Of a stretch of DNA of 64,000 nt, positions 43,239-53,308 are shown in pieces (position 1 is the first letter of the stretch; each line of letters begins with the position of its first letter). Origin of the DNA: Prorocentrum cordatum (lineage: Eukaryota; Sar; Dinophyceae; Prorocentrales; Prorocentraceae); contig CAUYUJ010001392.1 in NCBI GenBank assembly GCA_963575745.1, forward strand, positions 1 through 64,000, read 5' to 3'. Both the position numbers and the translations under genes were made by a program. The notes under the pieces are model-generated. The model worked only from the letters and a program-made list of their open reading frames with translations. It was not told where the DNA came from and did no database searches.

Positions 43239-44345
43239 CTCTCTCTCTCTCTCTCTCCCTCTCTATCTCTATATCCACTGCGGGCCAAACTCCTGGGAGT
43301 AGAAAATTGCAATTTCGAGTGTACATATATTTATATATACATCATGCCTATACATATGCATATGTGCATATATATATATACACGTGCATATATATATATA
43401 TATATGCTTATATCTATATACAAATATTTACCGCCTCGCATTCGTTTTTGACTTGGCCGGGGGCGCGGGCGCGGCGGCAGCCATTCGCGATCCAATTGTC
43501 TTTCTTGGTCGGACTGCCGCGCTCTCCCATGCACAGAGAGTGTCGCCACACATTCAGATGAGCATTAACGTGCCGAAGACGTGGGTGCCATTGCATGAGC
43601 GATCCCTTCGGCTGCTCGAGAAACCACGGGCAGCCCAACGCACTTAGGACCCACAGCAAAAGTGCGATTCGTGAAACCATGAGATTCGCATCTCGCGCAT
43701 GCTGCAGCGAACGATCGCCGAGAGCATCTTCGCGCGTGCGCTTGCTCGTTCCTAGATTGACAGGAACCCAGCTACTGCAGACAGGCGCGAGGGGAGAGAA
43801 GCCCGCGCCGGGCTTGCAACTCAAGGCGACCCAGAGGGCAGTGACAAAGCCGTGGCTCGTGAGAATATTACAAAACTCACAATCTTGCACGAGCCGCCAG
43901 CGACGACTCATGGGTCGCACCAGGCAGGTGAGCAGTTGATACAGGGAATGATGGCGGGGCCAAAGGCGACCATATGACCTCCCCCCCCCCCCCAGCCGCA
44001 ACCGCGGCCACTCTCCCAGCAGTGCCGCGGCGAAGCCTGGCATATATCATATGGGAACGCCTGCTTGCCTGCGTTCAAGGCAGCGCGCGTGCACGCAGCT
44101 TTGCCGGCCATGAACTCGACTTGGTCGAAGGTCGGGACCACAGTCATTTTGGTGCAAACGAGCAGGCACAAACGAATGAGAGCTGTCGGTGCGTTAATTG
44201 CCTTCAAAGCCTTAGCGGTGTTCCACTTCTGCAACTCACGAAATTCCAATGAAGGCTTCACGCCGCCTGGATGCATAACGATGGCCTTCTGAGACACAAA
44301 GCAGCGCTTCCGCTCCTGCCGTTTCTCGATGCTGCGCTGGACCAT
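42430..44345 (-). CDS. Three-exon member of an abundant dinoflagellate family
   Basis: First exon, about 44,345-44,045: ALKAINAPTALIRLCLLVCT, VVPTFDQVEFMAGKAACTRA and GKQAFPYDI. Second, about 43,920-43,500: FVTALWVALSCKPGAGFSPL, APVCSSWVPVNLGTSKRTRE, ANLMVSRIALLLWVLSALGC and WFLEQPKGSLMQWHPRLRHV. Third, about 42,780-42,430: LRFYSPFAWFREINRYAQAF, YVDFVTKAGEKKWMGGKDLK and QAYPELFGENVQRLF. The VE(F)MAGKA box, the PVCSSW box and the LEQP-GSLM-HPR box, followed by a lysine-rich GGKxLKRSQ segment, are the signature of a very large dinoflagellate family whose role is unknown. The introns hold AT and CT microsatellites. This copy has no stop in any exon core and could be active. Splice edges are approximate. 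Confidence 0.7.
42870..43435. repeat. TATA, CT and mixed microsatellites
   Basis: TATATGTATA and CATATATATATATAT arrays, with (CT)n at 43,177-43,205 and 43,235-43,270 enclosing a (TA)15 block. They sit in the intron between exons 2 and 3 of the family gene. Confidence 0.85.
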
Positions 44346-44594
44346 CGCCTCTATGGATCAGACTGCTCAGGGCGGGCGGCAAGACGCGCCGAAAGCGTTC
44401 GAGCCTGCGTGTGCAGTGCATAATCATAGGAGGGGCAAGTGAGTCCCGTCTCATGCCATCAGCATCGCCATCATCGACGTAGCCTTCTCCTCCTCCGCCT
44501 CCTCAACCGTCGCATGGCCCGCATCATATGCAGCCCCCCCCATCGTTATCATGCCCCCCAGCCGCCTCCCCCTCCTCGTTGTATTCATTCCTAC
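44346..44594. other. Spacer, nothing recognised
   Basis: No coding or structural signal I can name. Confidence 0.4.
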
Positions 44595-45605
44595 CTATCC
44601 TATAAGCTCTGCCTATAGAGGGTTCTAGCACAGCGCAGCATAGCATATCACACCATAGCCCAGCATAGCACAGCATAGCGCAACATACCATAGCCTAGCA
44701 TAACCGCGCAGCCCAGCGTACCCTATAGCGTACCCTAGCATAGCATAGCATAGCATATAATGGCATCGCATAACATAGCGCGGGGTAGCGTAGCATTATA
44801 CTTTAAAGGGGCCGGGCAGTGGAAAGCGCCCCGGGCGGTTCCCCCAGCCCCTTGGGAGCGGTTCCCCGTCCCCTGGGAGCTTTAGCTGTAGCTTCAGCTT
44901 TAGCTTTAGCTTTTAGTTCTAGCTTAGCTTTAGCTTTGTTTTAGCTTAGCTTTAGCTTCGCTTTAGCTTAGATTTAGCTTAGCTTTAGCTTGGCTTTAGC
45001 CTGGCTTCAGCTCAGCTTTAGCTTAGCTGTAGCTTAGCTTTACCTTAGCTTTAGTTTAGTTTTACCTTAGCTTTAGCTTAGCTTTAGCTCAGCTGCAGCT
45101 TAGATGCTGCTTAGCTTTAGCTTAGCTTTAGCTTAGCTTTAACTTAACTGTAGCTTAGCTTTAGCTTAGCTGTAGTGTAGCTGTAGCTTTAGCTTAGCTT
45201 TAGCTTAGCTTTAGCTTATTTGCAGCTTAGATTAAGCTTAGCTCTAGCTTAGCTTTAGCTGGGTTTTAGCTCAGCTTCAGCTTAGCTTCAGCTTGAAGTT
45301 AGCTTAGCTTTAGCTTAGCTGCAGCTTTGATCTAGCTTAGCTTTAGCTTAGCTTTACCTTAGCTTTACTTCAGTTTTAGCTTAGCTTTAGCTTAGCCTCA
45401 GTTTAGATTCAGCCCAGCTTCAGCTATAGCTTTAGCTTAGCTTTAGCTTAGCTTTAGCTTAGCTTTACCTTATCGTCAGCTTAGCTTTAGCTTAGCTTTA
45501 GCTTAGCTTTGTTTAGCTTAGCTTTAGTTCAATTTTAGCTTAGTTTTACTGTTACTACTACTGCTGCTTGCCTAGGGGTTCCAACTGGGTCGCACTGGGA
45601 TGATA
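44595..45605. mobile_element. AGCT-array dispersed element, copy 4 (reverse, most complete)
   Basis: CCTATAAGCTCTGCCTATAG end; TAGCA-unit array (44,635-44,795); CTTTAAAGGGGCCGGGCAG, CGCCCCGGGCGGTTCCCC and GGGAGCGGTTCCCCG boxes; TTTAGCTTAGC array (44,880-45,548); TACTGTTACTACTACTGCTG, CTTGCCTAGGGG and GGGTCGCACTGGGATGATAT end. It shows all modules in order and serves as the reference copy. Confidence 0.85.
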
Positions 45606-45954
45606 TTGTTTTGCGCCCGCCTCGGGTACTCATATTATTCGTGCGCATTGAAATTGCGCGCCGGCGGCCATCGCAGTCGACTGCGAACGATCAGCGGGGT
45701 CGGGGGCCCGCCGTGCCACGTGCCAGCGGAGAGGGAGATTGAGGAAGGCGTTGACTCCGATGTCGTCGGCATCGCAAGTCTAGATAAAATTCCAGCCTCG
45801 GGCGCGGCGGGCCCGCGGGAGGGGGGGGAGGTAGGGGGCAGCATACTTGTTATCCAGAGGATTGAGGCCCGAGGTGAAGGGGCGCGCGGAGGAAGGCGAG
45901 CCGGCGGACGGGCGAGGAGAGGGAATGCGCAACTGAAGCGAGAGGCGTCGGGAC
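45606..45954. other. Spacer, nothing recognised
   Basis: GC-rich; short open stretches on both strands only. Confidence 0.4.
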
Positions 45955-46698
45955 TCAGCGCTCATCGCCCTTCACGTCTTCATTGCTCTCGTCGTTGTTG
46001 TCGCCACCGCCCTCGGCGCTGACGAGCACCGACGCCCCCCCGTCGTCGTTGATGTCCGCACCGCTGTCAGCGACGAGCTCGCCGTCGACGTCGCTGCTGA
46101 AGAGCGCCACCGCCTGCACGTCGCTGCTGTAGAGCGCCGCCGCCTCCACGTCGTCGTTCATGTCTGCGACGCCGTCAGCGACGAGCTCGCCGCCCTCGCC
46201 CTCGACGTCGACATCGCCGGCCATGGACTGATCATCATCGCCTCCACCGCGGCTGTCGTCGTCGCGATGCTCGAGATCATCATCGCGCCCCTCGGCGTCG
46301 GCATCGTCGGCCTCGCTGTCCCCGTCGTAGGCCTCGACCGACACGTGTTCGTCGTCGCTATAAGACATGGGCGACCGTGGCGACCGGTTGAACATCTCGC
46401 GATTCTCATCGCGACGTATCCATTCACTGGAAGTAAGCCACTCGACCTCGCATCCGGGTGCCCCGATGGGCATAGTAAACCATGGATATAGGTACTCATT
46501 CTGGGCGGGGTCCCATATGGGCTCGTAGCACATCGGGGCGAGATGTGTGCATGTGCGATGCATCTCAGGGGGCACGAAACGGCATGATGCATTGGCGGCG
46601 AACCCCCACCCCCCGAAAACGCGGAGTTGCATGGGGGGGGCGCGAGGGTATGGGGAAAGGGAGAACCGAGACGGACAATCGCGGGGTCTGCCGTTCAC
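45955..46698 (-). CDS. Acidic-tail protein, unknown function
   Basis: Minus-strand frame, 247 codons, ending in TGA at 45,957-45,955. The N-part reads as structured protein (MHRTCTHLAPMCYEPIWDPA, YLYPWFTMPIGAPGCEVEWL). From about residue 120 on it is strongly acidic: DSEADDADAEGRDDDLEHRD, DDDQSMAGDVDVEGEGGELV, then a short repeat (ALYSSDVQAVALFSSDVDGE). The D/E-rich C-terminal half suggests a chaperone-like or basic-partner-binding tail, but this is inference from composition. The start is uncertain: the exon may begin inside, at FVPPEMHR. Possible single-exon gene or a terminal exon. Confidence 0.5.
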   Translation of the reverse strand: MNGRPRDCPSRFSLSPYPRAPPMQLRVFGGWGFAANASCRFVPPEMHRTCTHLAPMCYEPIWDPAQNEYLYPWFTMPIGAPGCEVEWLTSSEWIRRDENREMFNRSPRSPMSYSDDEHVSVEAYDGDSEADDADAEGRDDDLEHRDDDSRGGGDDDQSMAGDVDVEGEGGELVADGVADMNDDVEAAALYSSDVQAVALFSSDVDGELVADSGADINDDGGASVLVSAEGGGDNNDESNEDVKGDER

Positions 46699-47035
46699 GC
46701 ATCATACTTTTTCGCGCCACCTGCGCCGAAAGGGTTCAGGCAACGCTTGAGCCTCGTGCCAGACTGCCAAACTGGGGTTCGAGAGTGCGTTGATCATACT
46801 AAGGCCCACAATGAGAAACACTATAGTATACTTACGTGTTATGTATACACACATACATACATACATACATGACACGAGGCCCGCCCAGGCCGCCGAGATG
46901 GCTCAAGATGCCTCCGAAGCATGCCTAGGTTCTAGGGCGCAAGATGGCCCGAAGACGGCCCAAGCAATCCCCCAGACGCCCCGAGGTGCCTTCAACGCCC
47001 CAGGAGGAGCGCGTGGCCAAGACCACACTCAAATT
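46699..47035. other. Spacer with CATA microsatellite
   Basis: ACATACATACATACATACAT at about 46,850-46,870; the rest unassigned. Confidence 0.5.
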
Positions 47036-47130
47036 ATCCCAGTTCGACCCTACCTATAGGAGTTGGAGCCCCTAGGAAAGCAGCATCAGTAGTAACGCTA
47101 TAGCTCATATATATATATATATATTCATAT
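47036..47130. mobile_element. AGCT-array element, copy 5 (solo end)
   Basis: Only one end is present: ATTATCCCAGTTCGACCC, TATAGGAGTTGGAGCCCCTA, GGAAAGCAGCATCAGTAGTA and a single AGCT unit, then (TA)n and TATATTCATATATATTG. It is either a truncated copy or one whose array was replaced by a microsatellite. Confidence 0.75.
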
Positions 47131-47179
47131 ATATTGTGCGATCTGCGTGGTGCATGCGGCCTGCGCTTCGCGTTGAAAG

Positions 47180-47430
47180 GATAGTAGGGCTCAGAAAGCT
47201 CATGGGGCTCCTATCGGGCTACGAGGGTTGGGCTCATGCGCCTCATAGTGTTCGTATTGCTTGTCGTGGTCAGGGGCATCTTACAGGGCTCATAGGGCTC
47301 TTAGTTTTCACCTCGTAGGGCTCGTACGGGTCCATGGGGCTCTCAAGGGGCTCACGCTGCTCGCGGGGCTCACAGAGCTCATATGGCTTTATAGGGCTCG
47401 TCGGGCCCATGAGGCTCATAGGGCTCATGG
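47180..47430. repeat. GGGCTCATAGGGCTC minisatellite
   Basis: Third array of the 9-bp GGGCTCAT(A/G) family, again a short distance from an AT microsatellite. Confidence 0.8.
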
Positions 47431-48020
47431 TGATCATCATCATGATCACCGTCATCATCCAGATCAGCATCATTACCACCGTCATCATCATCATCCTTAT
47501 CCTCGTCATCATGAACATCATCAGCCCATCACCACCCTCATCATCCTCATCGGTATCAGCATCATGATCATCAGCGCCATCCTCATCATCATCATTAGCA
47601 TCGCCACCATCATCACAATCCTCATCGTCAGCATCACACTCATCACCATGATCATCCTCATGGTCATCCTCACCCCCCATCCTCATCAACATCCCCATCC
47701 GAATCCGCAGCACCATCCGCGCAGTCCCTCCAATCCGTTCTTACACGCCACCCTCACCACCACTCATCATCAGCACCGTCCATTCTTACACGCGCACACG
47801 CTCCACCATCACCACCACCGTCACCACCATTCATCATCATCATCATCATCTTCATCAGCATCATCATCAGCATCATCTTCCTCAGCATCATCGTCATCAT
47901 CATCATCATTAGCAACATCGCCATCATTAGCATCATCATCACCAACATCGCCATCATCAGCATCTCCGTCGTCATCATCACCACCACCATCATCATCGCA
48001 TCATCAACATCAACATCACG
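47431..48020. repeat. ATC/CACCATC triplet array
   Basis: Nearly continuous ATC triplets with CACC interruptions. Unlike the composite elements it lacks the GGGACACC spacer and the GATC block, so it is a separate array. Long Ser/His frames are repeat artefacts. Confidence 0.85.
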
Positions 48021-48205
48021 GCGAGCTTTCAGAGCTGCAGGCCTTCGAATTCTAGGGAACTGGCTCCCTCGGGGAGGAAGGCAGGGAGGGGGGGGGGGGC
48101 AGAGAACTCTGGCCGTGCACCTGAAAAGGTTGGTTGCTTTAGTGCAGCAACGATATCGGGAACATGCATGGCTGCTTGGCGCAGCGAGTCCGACACATGC
48201 AATCA

Positions 48206-49106
48206 CTACCTATTATAATGGGCAATGCGGGCGCAATTCTGACGCAAGTGTGACAAACGCGAAGTTCCCGGCCCTGGACAAGTCAACATCATACTTCTGT
48301 ACCTGCATGGCCGAAAACATGCCCTGGGCGAGCCGCGAGACACACCCGCATCGCGACGGCATCCCGTCGAAAAATGACCCACTAACTTGCGTTCGCTCGA
48401 AGCGGGCGTGGTTGTCCAAGAACCAAACGATCTCTCGCACTTTGATGATGACTGGCCCGAGCGTTGCTTGCAAGTGCCAGTATTTGGCCTCGTTATGTAG
48501 CTGCATGCCAACGCAAGCTCCACCATGTCACCGATTTGTTCACATAGTTGTGGCGTGTCTTTCTGCTTAGGCCACCTGGCCACAAGTCTTCCTTGGCACG
48601 CCATGAAAGCCTTGCATACCACATCATCCTTATGGTTTTTTCAGGCGATGTTTGGAAGCTAAGCCAGTCAACAGCCACCACAGCGTATATACGAAGTTTC
48701 CATGATCAGTATAGAACCAACCACTTTTGCCTCTCATTGCAACCGCTCCTTTGTAGCTCATCTCTTTGATTTGGAACTTGTCCATATATTGAAGACTGAT
48801 GGCAAGGAGCCCGCGCATGTCTCTGAAAGCAGCTGTTCTCACGCTTCTCAAAAGCAAACCTCGTAGTTCCACCATGTGTTTGGCAAAGGACGAGCGACGA
48901 TCGTACATATGGCATATAAGGCACCTGCGTGGATTGTACCCAGAAGCAGGAGCGGAGCCGTCCGCCCAAGCACGGAAGCACACTTCTAACAGAAACCGTC
49001 GGCGGTTTCGTTTTTGTTCCAAGTCGTCGGCCCAAGAACGGAAGCATACGATTAACATAACTTTCCACGCTGGCGCCCCTGGGGGGGCAGGTGTCATGGG
49101 CGGCAT
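48206..49106 (-). CDS. Minus-strand gene, unknown, with internal repeat
   Basis: The best part, about 49,070-48,680, reads LIVCFRSWADDLEQKRNRRR, LLEVCFRAWADGSAPASGYN, RRCLICHMYDRRSSFAKHMV, FRDMRGLLAISLQYMDKFQI and KSGWFYTDHGNFVYTLWWLL. VCFRSWADD and VCFRAWADG are a duplicated module (also visible as DNA at 48,960-49,050). Next come open segments VCKAFMACQGRLVARWPKQK (48,620-48,500) and YWHLQATLGPVIIKVREIVW (48,500-48,220), in other frames, probably separate exons. The CLICHMYD motif and the aromatic WWLL segment are unexplained. Exon edges were not resolved. Confidence 0.5.
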
Positions 49107-49455
49107 GCTGGCCGCAACGGGCTTGAACCGAACTGGCTATATGGTGCTGATTATGATGATGACGATGTTGATGATGCTTGCCATTTCGAAGGATGCGTCT
49201 GGCCCGCGCCCACGGGGGCCGAGGGCCCCCAAGGGCAACGCAAGCGCAGCCAGCGTTTCGAGCAAAGTCCAGCCGCGGCGACCGCCCGAAAAGAAAGGGT
49301 CACCCCCAACGGCCGCTGCACTTACCCCTCCCGAGCTCGATCTGACAAAACGGTTTCGTCCTCCTCTTCGTCGTCCACGCCCTGCTGCGACCTTCGCGAA
49401 GTGCGGTTATAATGGATTATAAGCAAAACTCGTCATAAGATCGTCGCGGAGGTGC
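49107..49455. other. Ambiguous stretch
   Basis: Both strands are open for about 100 codons (49,150-49,420). The plus strand has the only long non-repeat plus-strand frame of the window (SAASVSSKVQPRRPPEKKGS), but composition is Pro/Ala-biased and I do not call a gene. Confidence 0.3.
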
Positions 49456-49458
49456 CCT

Positions 49459-49520
<62 letters not shown>

Positions 49521-49540
49521 CCTCTCTCTCTCTCTTTCAT
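49456..49540. repeat. (CT)n microsatellite
   Basis: About 40 CT units with two TTTC interruptions. Confidence 0.9.
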
Positions 49541-49639
49541 TCTCCACCCCAACACTCTCCATGCCCATCGTGCATATGGTACCCATCTCCGCTGCAATAT
49601 CCCAGCTGCCGTCGGCAAGTCCCGCCGCTCGGGGGCTAT

Positions 49640-50170
49640 TCTGGGGGGGGGGCTTTTAGGCTTCTTCGGGGCCGCTTCGGGGCGGGGGGGAGGGGGTGGG
49701 GGGGCCCTCGAGGCCGCTTGGGGCTCTCTTGGGGCCTCTCGGTGAATTCTCTGTTGTTCCTCGGTGCCCTCGGCGGCCATTCGGGGCTTCATGGGGGCAT
49801 CGGGGCCGGGCGCTCCCGTTTGGGCCCCCTCTTGGAGTTGTCTTAAGTTGGGGGCAGCTGGAAGGCCTCGTGAGACATCTTTGGGGCCCCTTTAATAGGC
49901 CGTCTTAGGGTCATCTCCTATTGGGGCGTTGGGGGCCTTTCGGGGCGTTAGGGTCTCCTCTTGGGGCTCTCCTCTTGCGGCGGGGGGCCCCTCCCGACCC
50001 GCCCGCCGGAGGCCATGCGCTGCCGGCCCGGCCCGCCGGCCTGCTGCGGGCGCCGCCGGCTGCCGCCGAGCAGCGCCGCGGAGGCCCGCGGGTGCCCCTC
50101 TCTTGTTTCCACCCCCTCCTCCCCCTTCTCCTCCTCCTCCTCCTCCTCCCCCTCCTCCTCGATCCTCCTG
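49640..50170. repeat. CTTGGGGCC minisatellite and TCC tract
   Basis: 49,640-49,990: degenerate CTTGGGGCCTCT and CGGGGCCG units, third array of that family. 50,100-50,165: TCC triplets. Between them is a GC-rich palindromic patch (GCCGGCCCGGCCCGCCGGC near 50,020-50,040). Confidence 0.6.
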
Positions 50171-50204
50171 ACTGTTTCAGTTAGATCGTTGAATCATGCC
50201 CTAG

Positions 50205-50780
50205 CGTTTCTTTCCCTATACCTAGGCTCTGCCTAGAAGGGTTCTTACTCGGCTGGTATAGGGGGGCCTAGCTTTAGATATTTAGCTTAGCTTTAGCTTA
50301 GCTTTCGCTTAGCTTTAGCTTCGCTATAGCTTAGCTTTACTTTAAGTTTTAGCTTAAGTGTCAGCTTAGCTTCAGCTTAGCTTTAGCTTAACTGTAGCGT
50401 GGTTTTAGCTCAGCTTCAGCTTAACTTTAGCTTCATATTAGAACCTGCTTAACTTTAGCTTAGCGTTAGCTTTAGCTTAGCTTTAACTTAACTTTAGCTT
50501 AGCATTAGCTTAGCTGTAGCGTAGCTGTAGCTTATATTTAGCTGTAGCTTAGCTTTGGCTTCGATTTAGCTTAACTTTCGCTTAGCTGTTGCATAGCTTT
50601 AGCTCATAATTGGTTTAGCTGTAGCTTAGCTGTAGCTTAGCTGTAGCTTAGCTGTAGCTCAGCTTTAGCTTAGTTTTAGCTCAGCTTTAGCTTAGCTTCA
50701 GCTCAGCTGTAGCTTAGCTGTAGCTTAGCTTTAGCTTAGCTCTAGCTTAGCTTGAGCTGAGCTTAGCTTTAGCTTATCGT
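50205..50780. mobile_element. AGCT-array dispersed element, copy 6 (reverse, truncated)
   Basis: CCCTATACCTAGGCTCTGCC and TAGAAGGGTTCTTACTC end, then directly the TTTAGCTTAGC array to about 50,775. The GC boxes and the GGTCGCACTGGGATAAT end are missing. Confidence 0.75.
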
Positions 50781-51334
50781 TCATAGCATTTCGGAAGCGA
50801 CGGGCGTGGATGAAAGTGGGGTGCACGTCTGACGGCACAGCCCCAGCTAAGGGCCTGGGCCGGGGCCCCAAGGATTGAAAACATCGATGAGGGGTGCTAG
50901 GAGGGAGCGAAAGATGAGGACGAGATGGAGCCTCGATTCCAGACGGTGACGGCTCTCGGATTATGAGGTAGACGCTCACGCCCATGAACTAACTTCCATT
51001 GCTCATGCTATGACAGCCGCCTGCAAGCTCCTGCGACAAATGCTGTCTCGTGATCCCGAAAACCAGCGAATGAAATCCACGATGTGGAAGCTGAGGCAGC
51101 GATCCCCGAACTGCAAGGCATGCTCAAGATCACGAGACAGCATTCGCACAACTCACAGTCTGGTGATCTATGATTTTGCTGTTCGCCAGCGCCGGCATGG
51201 CTGGCGCCCGGCGACGCGTCGAAAGCCCCGCGGCTGCGGCCGCAAGAGCCTCTCCGATCCACCTCGCTGATCTCCGAGAGGCTGCAGCCCAGCACGTTCA
51301 AAAGAAAAAGAAAGTGCGTCTCGCTCGAATGGCC
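50781..51334. other. No clear gene; 17-bp inverted repeat at 51,039-51,144
   Basis: AATGCTGTCTCGTGATC (51,039-51,055) and its exact complement GATCACGAGACAGCATT (51,128-51,144) enclose 72 bp. Open frames on the minus strand run into the next gene but have no protein-like character. Confidence 0.6.
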
Positions 51335-52680
51335 CCTCAGCACACGCCCATCACCCGGTTCCTGGCGGCATCCCAGGCGTCCTGCACGCTGCTGTATGCA
51401 CGCCACGGGAAGTTCAGGGGCCCCTCGTTGGACTCGGCCTCCTCGCACTGCTTGATCATCCTGAACAGCCTGTGGTGGAGCTGCACCTCCACGATGCCGC
51501 CGACGATGGGCACGCGGTAGTTCTTGCGCCACGCGCCCAGCTCCGTGCCCAGCTTCGCCTCCTCCGGCAGCATCTTCAGCGACACCTGCACGCGCTCGGT
51601 GAGCTCGACCTTCTCCGTGGACGCCTTGACCTGCTTCACTGCCTCCTCGTACTCCTCCAGCATGGCTGCTTTCTCAACCTTCCCTTTGGCGACAGCTGGA
51701 GGGCCCCCCCCGTCGCCGTGCGCACTCGCGAAGGCCTTCTTGCCAGCCTTCTGCTTCGCGGCCGTCTTCTTCGGGGGGGGGATGACGTCGTCGCGCGGGA
51801 TTGCGTCGGTATCCATCTTGACCTTCTTGACCTTCTTCTTCTTCTTCTTGGCAGCGTCGAGGGGCTCGCCAGCGTCCAAGGCCATCTCACCGCCATCTTC
51901 AGCTCCTTGCAGACCTGAGGCGTCGTGCTTGCCCTTCTTGACTTTCTTGCCCTGCTTGCCCTTCTTGCCCTTCCCCTTCTTGCCCTTGCTGCCGAGCGAC
52001 GCGCCCCCCTTCAGCTCGCCCTTCGTCTTTGCAGCACGATTCTTCTTCTTGATCATGGGCTTGCCGACGACGGGGGCCTCTGACGCGAAGATGCGCTCCA
52101 TGTCGCCCTCGAGGTGCTCGTTCTTGCTGTCCTGCGCGCCTGGGTGGGGCCCTCCGTGCAAGACGTCTCCAGTCATGGCCATGTTCCTGCAACTGTCCGG
52201 GAGGAACTCGACGCCCTTGTCGCCGTGCAGCGCGTGAAAGAAGCCGGCCTCCTCATCCTGAGACTCGTCGGTCAGCGCCCCGGCAGCCAGCGTGTGCACG
52301 TAGGCGGCAGCGCTGTCCTCGAGGACGATGGCCCCCTCGTCCGCGGCGTCCTGGCCCATGAGCGCGTCGAGCTCCGCGTCGTCGCCCTCGACGGCAGCGC
52401 TGCAGATCTCCTCGACCTGCTCCGGGGCGACCATGACCTCGACGTCGCCTTTGTCGCCCTCTGGCTTGCCGGTGCCGTCGACCTCGGCGTCGTCGCAGCG
52501 CTCTGGTTCGGCGACCGCGACGTCGAGGGGGACCGAATCAACCTCGATGACTGTGAGCGTGTCAGCCTCCGAACCCGTGGGACTCCTCTGCACCATCATA
52601 TTCTTGAGCTCCTGGATCTGGGGCGAGTAGGGGCGCTCCGCGTTGCGCCACAAGAACCTCGAGCCAACGTTTCAACGGGC
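51335..52680 (-). CDS. Lys-rich, acidic-N-terminal protein, unknown function
   Basis: One large exon of about 440 codons, stop TGA near 51,337. N-terminal part: FLWRNAERPYSPQIQELKNM after an acceptor TGGCTCGAG near 52,665, then an acidic region (DTLTVIEVDSVPLDVAVAEP, EICSAAVEGDDAELDALMGQ). The middle is a string of basic blocks (GSKGKKGKGKKGKQGKKVKK; AAKKKKKKVKKVKMDTD; PPPKKTAAKQKAGKKAF) resembling multiple nuclear localisation signals. The C-terminal part is helical: KAAMLEEYEEAVKQVKAS, VQVSLKMLPEEAKLGTELGA, IVEVQLHHRLFRMIKQCEEA and YSSVQDAWDAARNRVMGVC. A nuclear, nucleic-acid-associated protein is a guess from charge. The short helical C-terminal segment resembles those in the genes at 8-14 and 36-39 kb in style. 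Confidence 0.65.
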
Positions 52681-52729
52681 GACGGAGCGAGCAGTGGCGA
52701 AGCGTTCTGGCTCGCATAGCCCCACCAAA

Positions 52730-52876
52730 CAATGTTCCTAGAACCTCTTGTGGATCTCACGAAATGTTCTTAGAACATATCTGGTTGGGGCTGTCTTGTT
52801 TTATCAAATCGGGTTTATGATATTCTAAGAACATTGCTTTGGTTATTGGAACATTCTTGGGTTCTAAGAACATTTC
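52730..52876. mobile_element. Small palindromic (MITE-like) element
   Basis: Outer inverted pair: AATGTTCCTAGAACC (52,731-52,745) and GGTTCTAAGAACATT (52,860-52,874), one mismatch. Inner inverted pair: AATGTTCTTAGAACATA (about 52,763-52,779) and TATTCTAAGAACATT (about 52,821-52,835). The motif TGTTCTNAGAACA thus occurs four times in about 145 bp. AT-rich compared with its surroundings; no coding capacity. Confidence 0.65.
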
Positions 52877-52879
52877 GCT

Positions 52880-53215
52880 GTAGGACTGTAGGAATGCCAG
52901 GGCGGTCGGCCCCTGCTCAAGTGAGATTTCATCGACGGCGATAACCACGGACCCAAAACAAAATATGGACTCACGTCAGAAATCTCGGGGGCGGGCGGGG
53001 GCAGCCCTAAAAAAAAGTTCCGGCCCGTCGACACCGAACTCGCTGCAGCGTCGCCTTGATGCGCTTCGCGCACACGGCGGCTGAGCTCAATCTGGAGCGA
53101 GGCTCTTTCGGCAGCATGTTGAAATCGAACATCCCATTCAACCACAGCATCACAACCGACAGCCCCGTTAAAACGGGACCATACGAGGCAGGGCATGCAA
53201 TGCATTTGGGGGCGG
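52880..53215 (-). CDS. Candidate exons, unknown protein
   Basis: Two minus-strand segments look coding: KCIACPASYGPVLTGLSVVM then LWLNGMFDFNMLPKEPRSRL and CAKRIKATLQRV (53,205-53,030), and VIAVDEISLEQGPTALAFLQ (52,948-52,885), which runs into the palindromic element. Function unknown; splice sites not resolved. Confidence 0.4.
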
Positions 53216-53254
53216 GGGGGGGGCTGGGGCGTTCGATCGAAGGTTCCAGCTGGA

Positions 53255-53287
53255 GAGGCAGGGTGTATATATTATACACCCTGCCTC
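53255..53287. other. 33-bp palindrome
   Basis: Perfect 15-bp arms GAGGCAGGGTGTATA and TATACACCCTGCCTC around TAT, followed at once by a third CGAGGCAGGGCG. It lies 22 bp before the start of the composite element. Confidence 0.85.
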
Positions 53288-53308
53288 GAGGCAGGGCGCA
53301 TAATAGAC

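Noticed and set aside
52730-52876. Steroid-receptor-like response elements (AGAACA/TGTTCT)
   Set aside because: Spacing does not match AGAACAnnnTGTTCT and dinoflagellates lack such receptors; a small inverted-repeat element explains it better.
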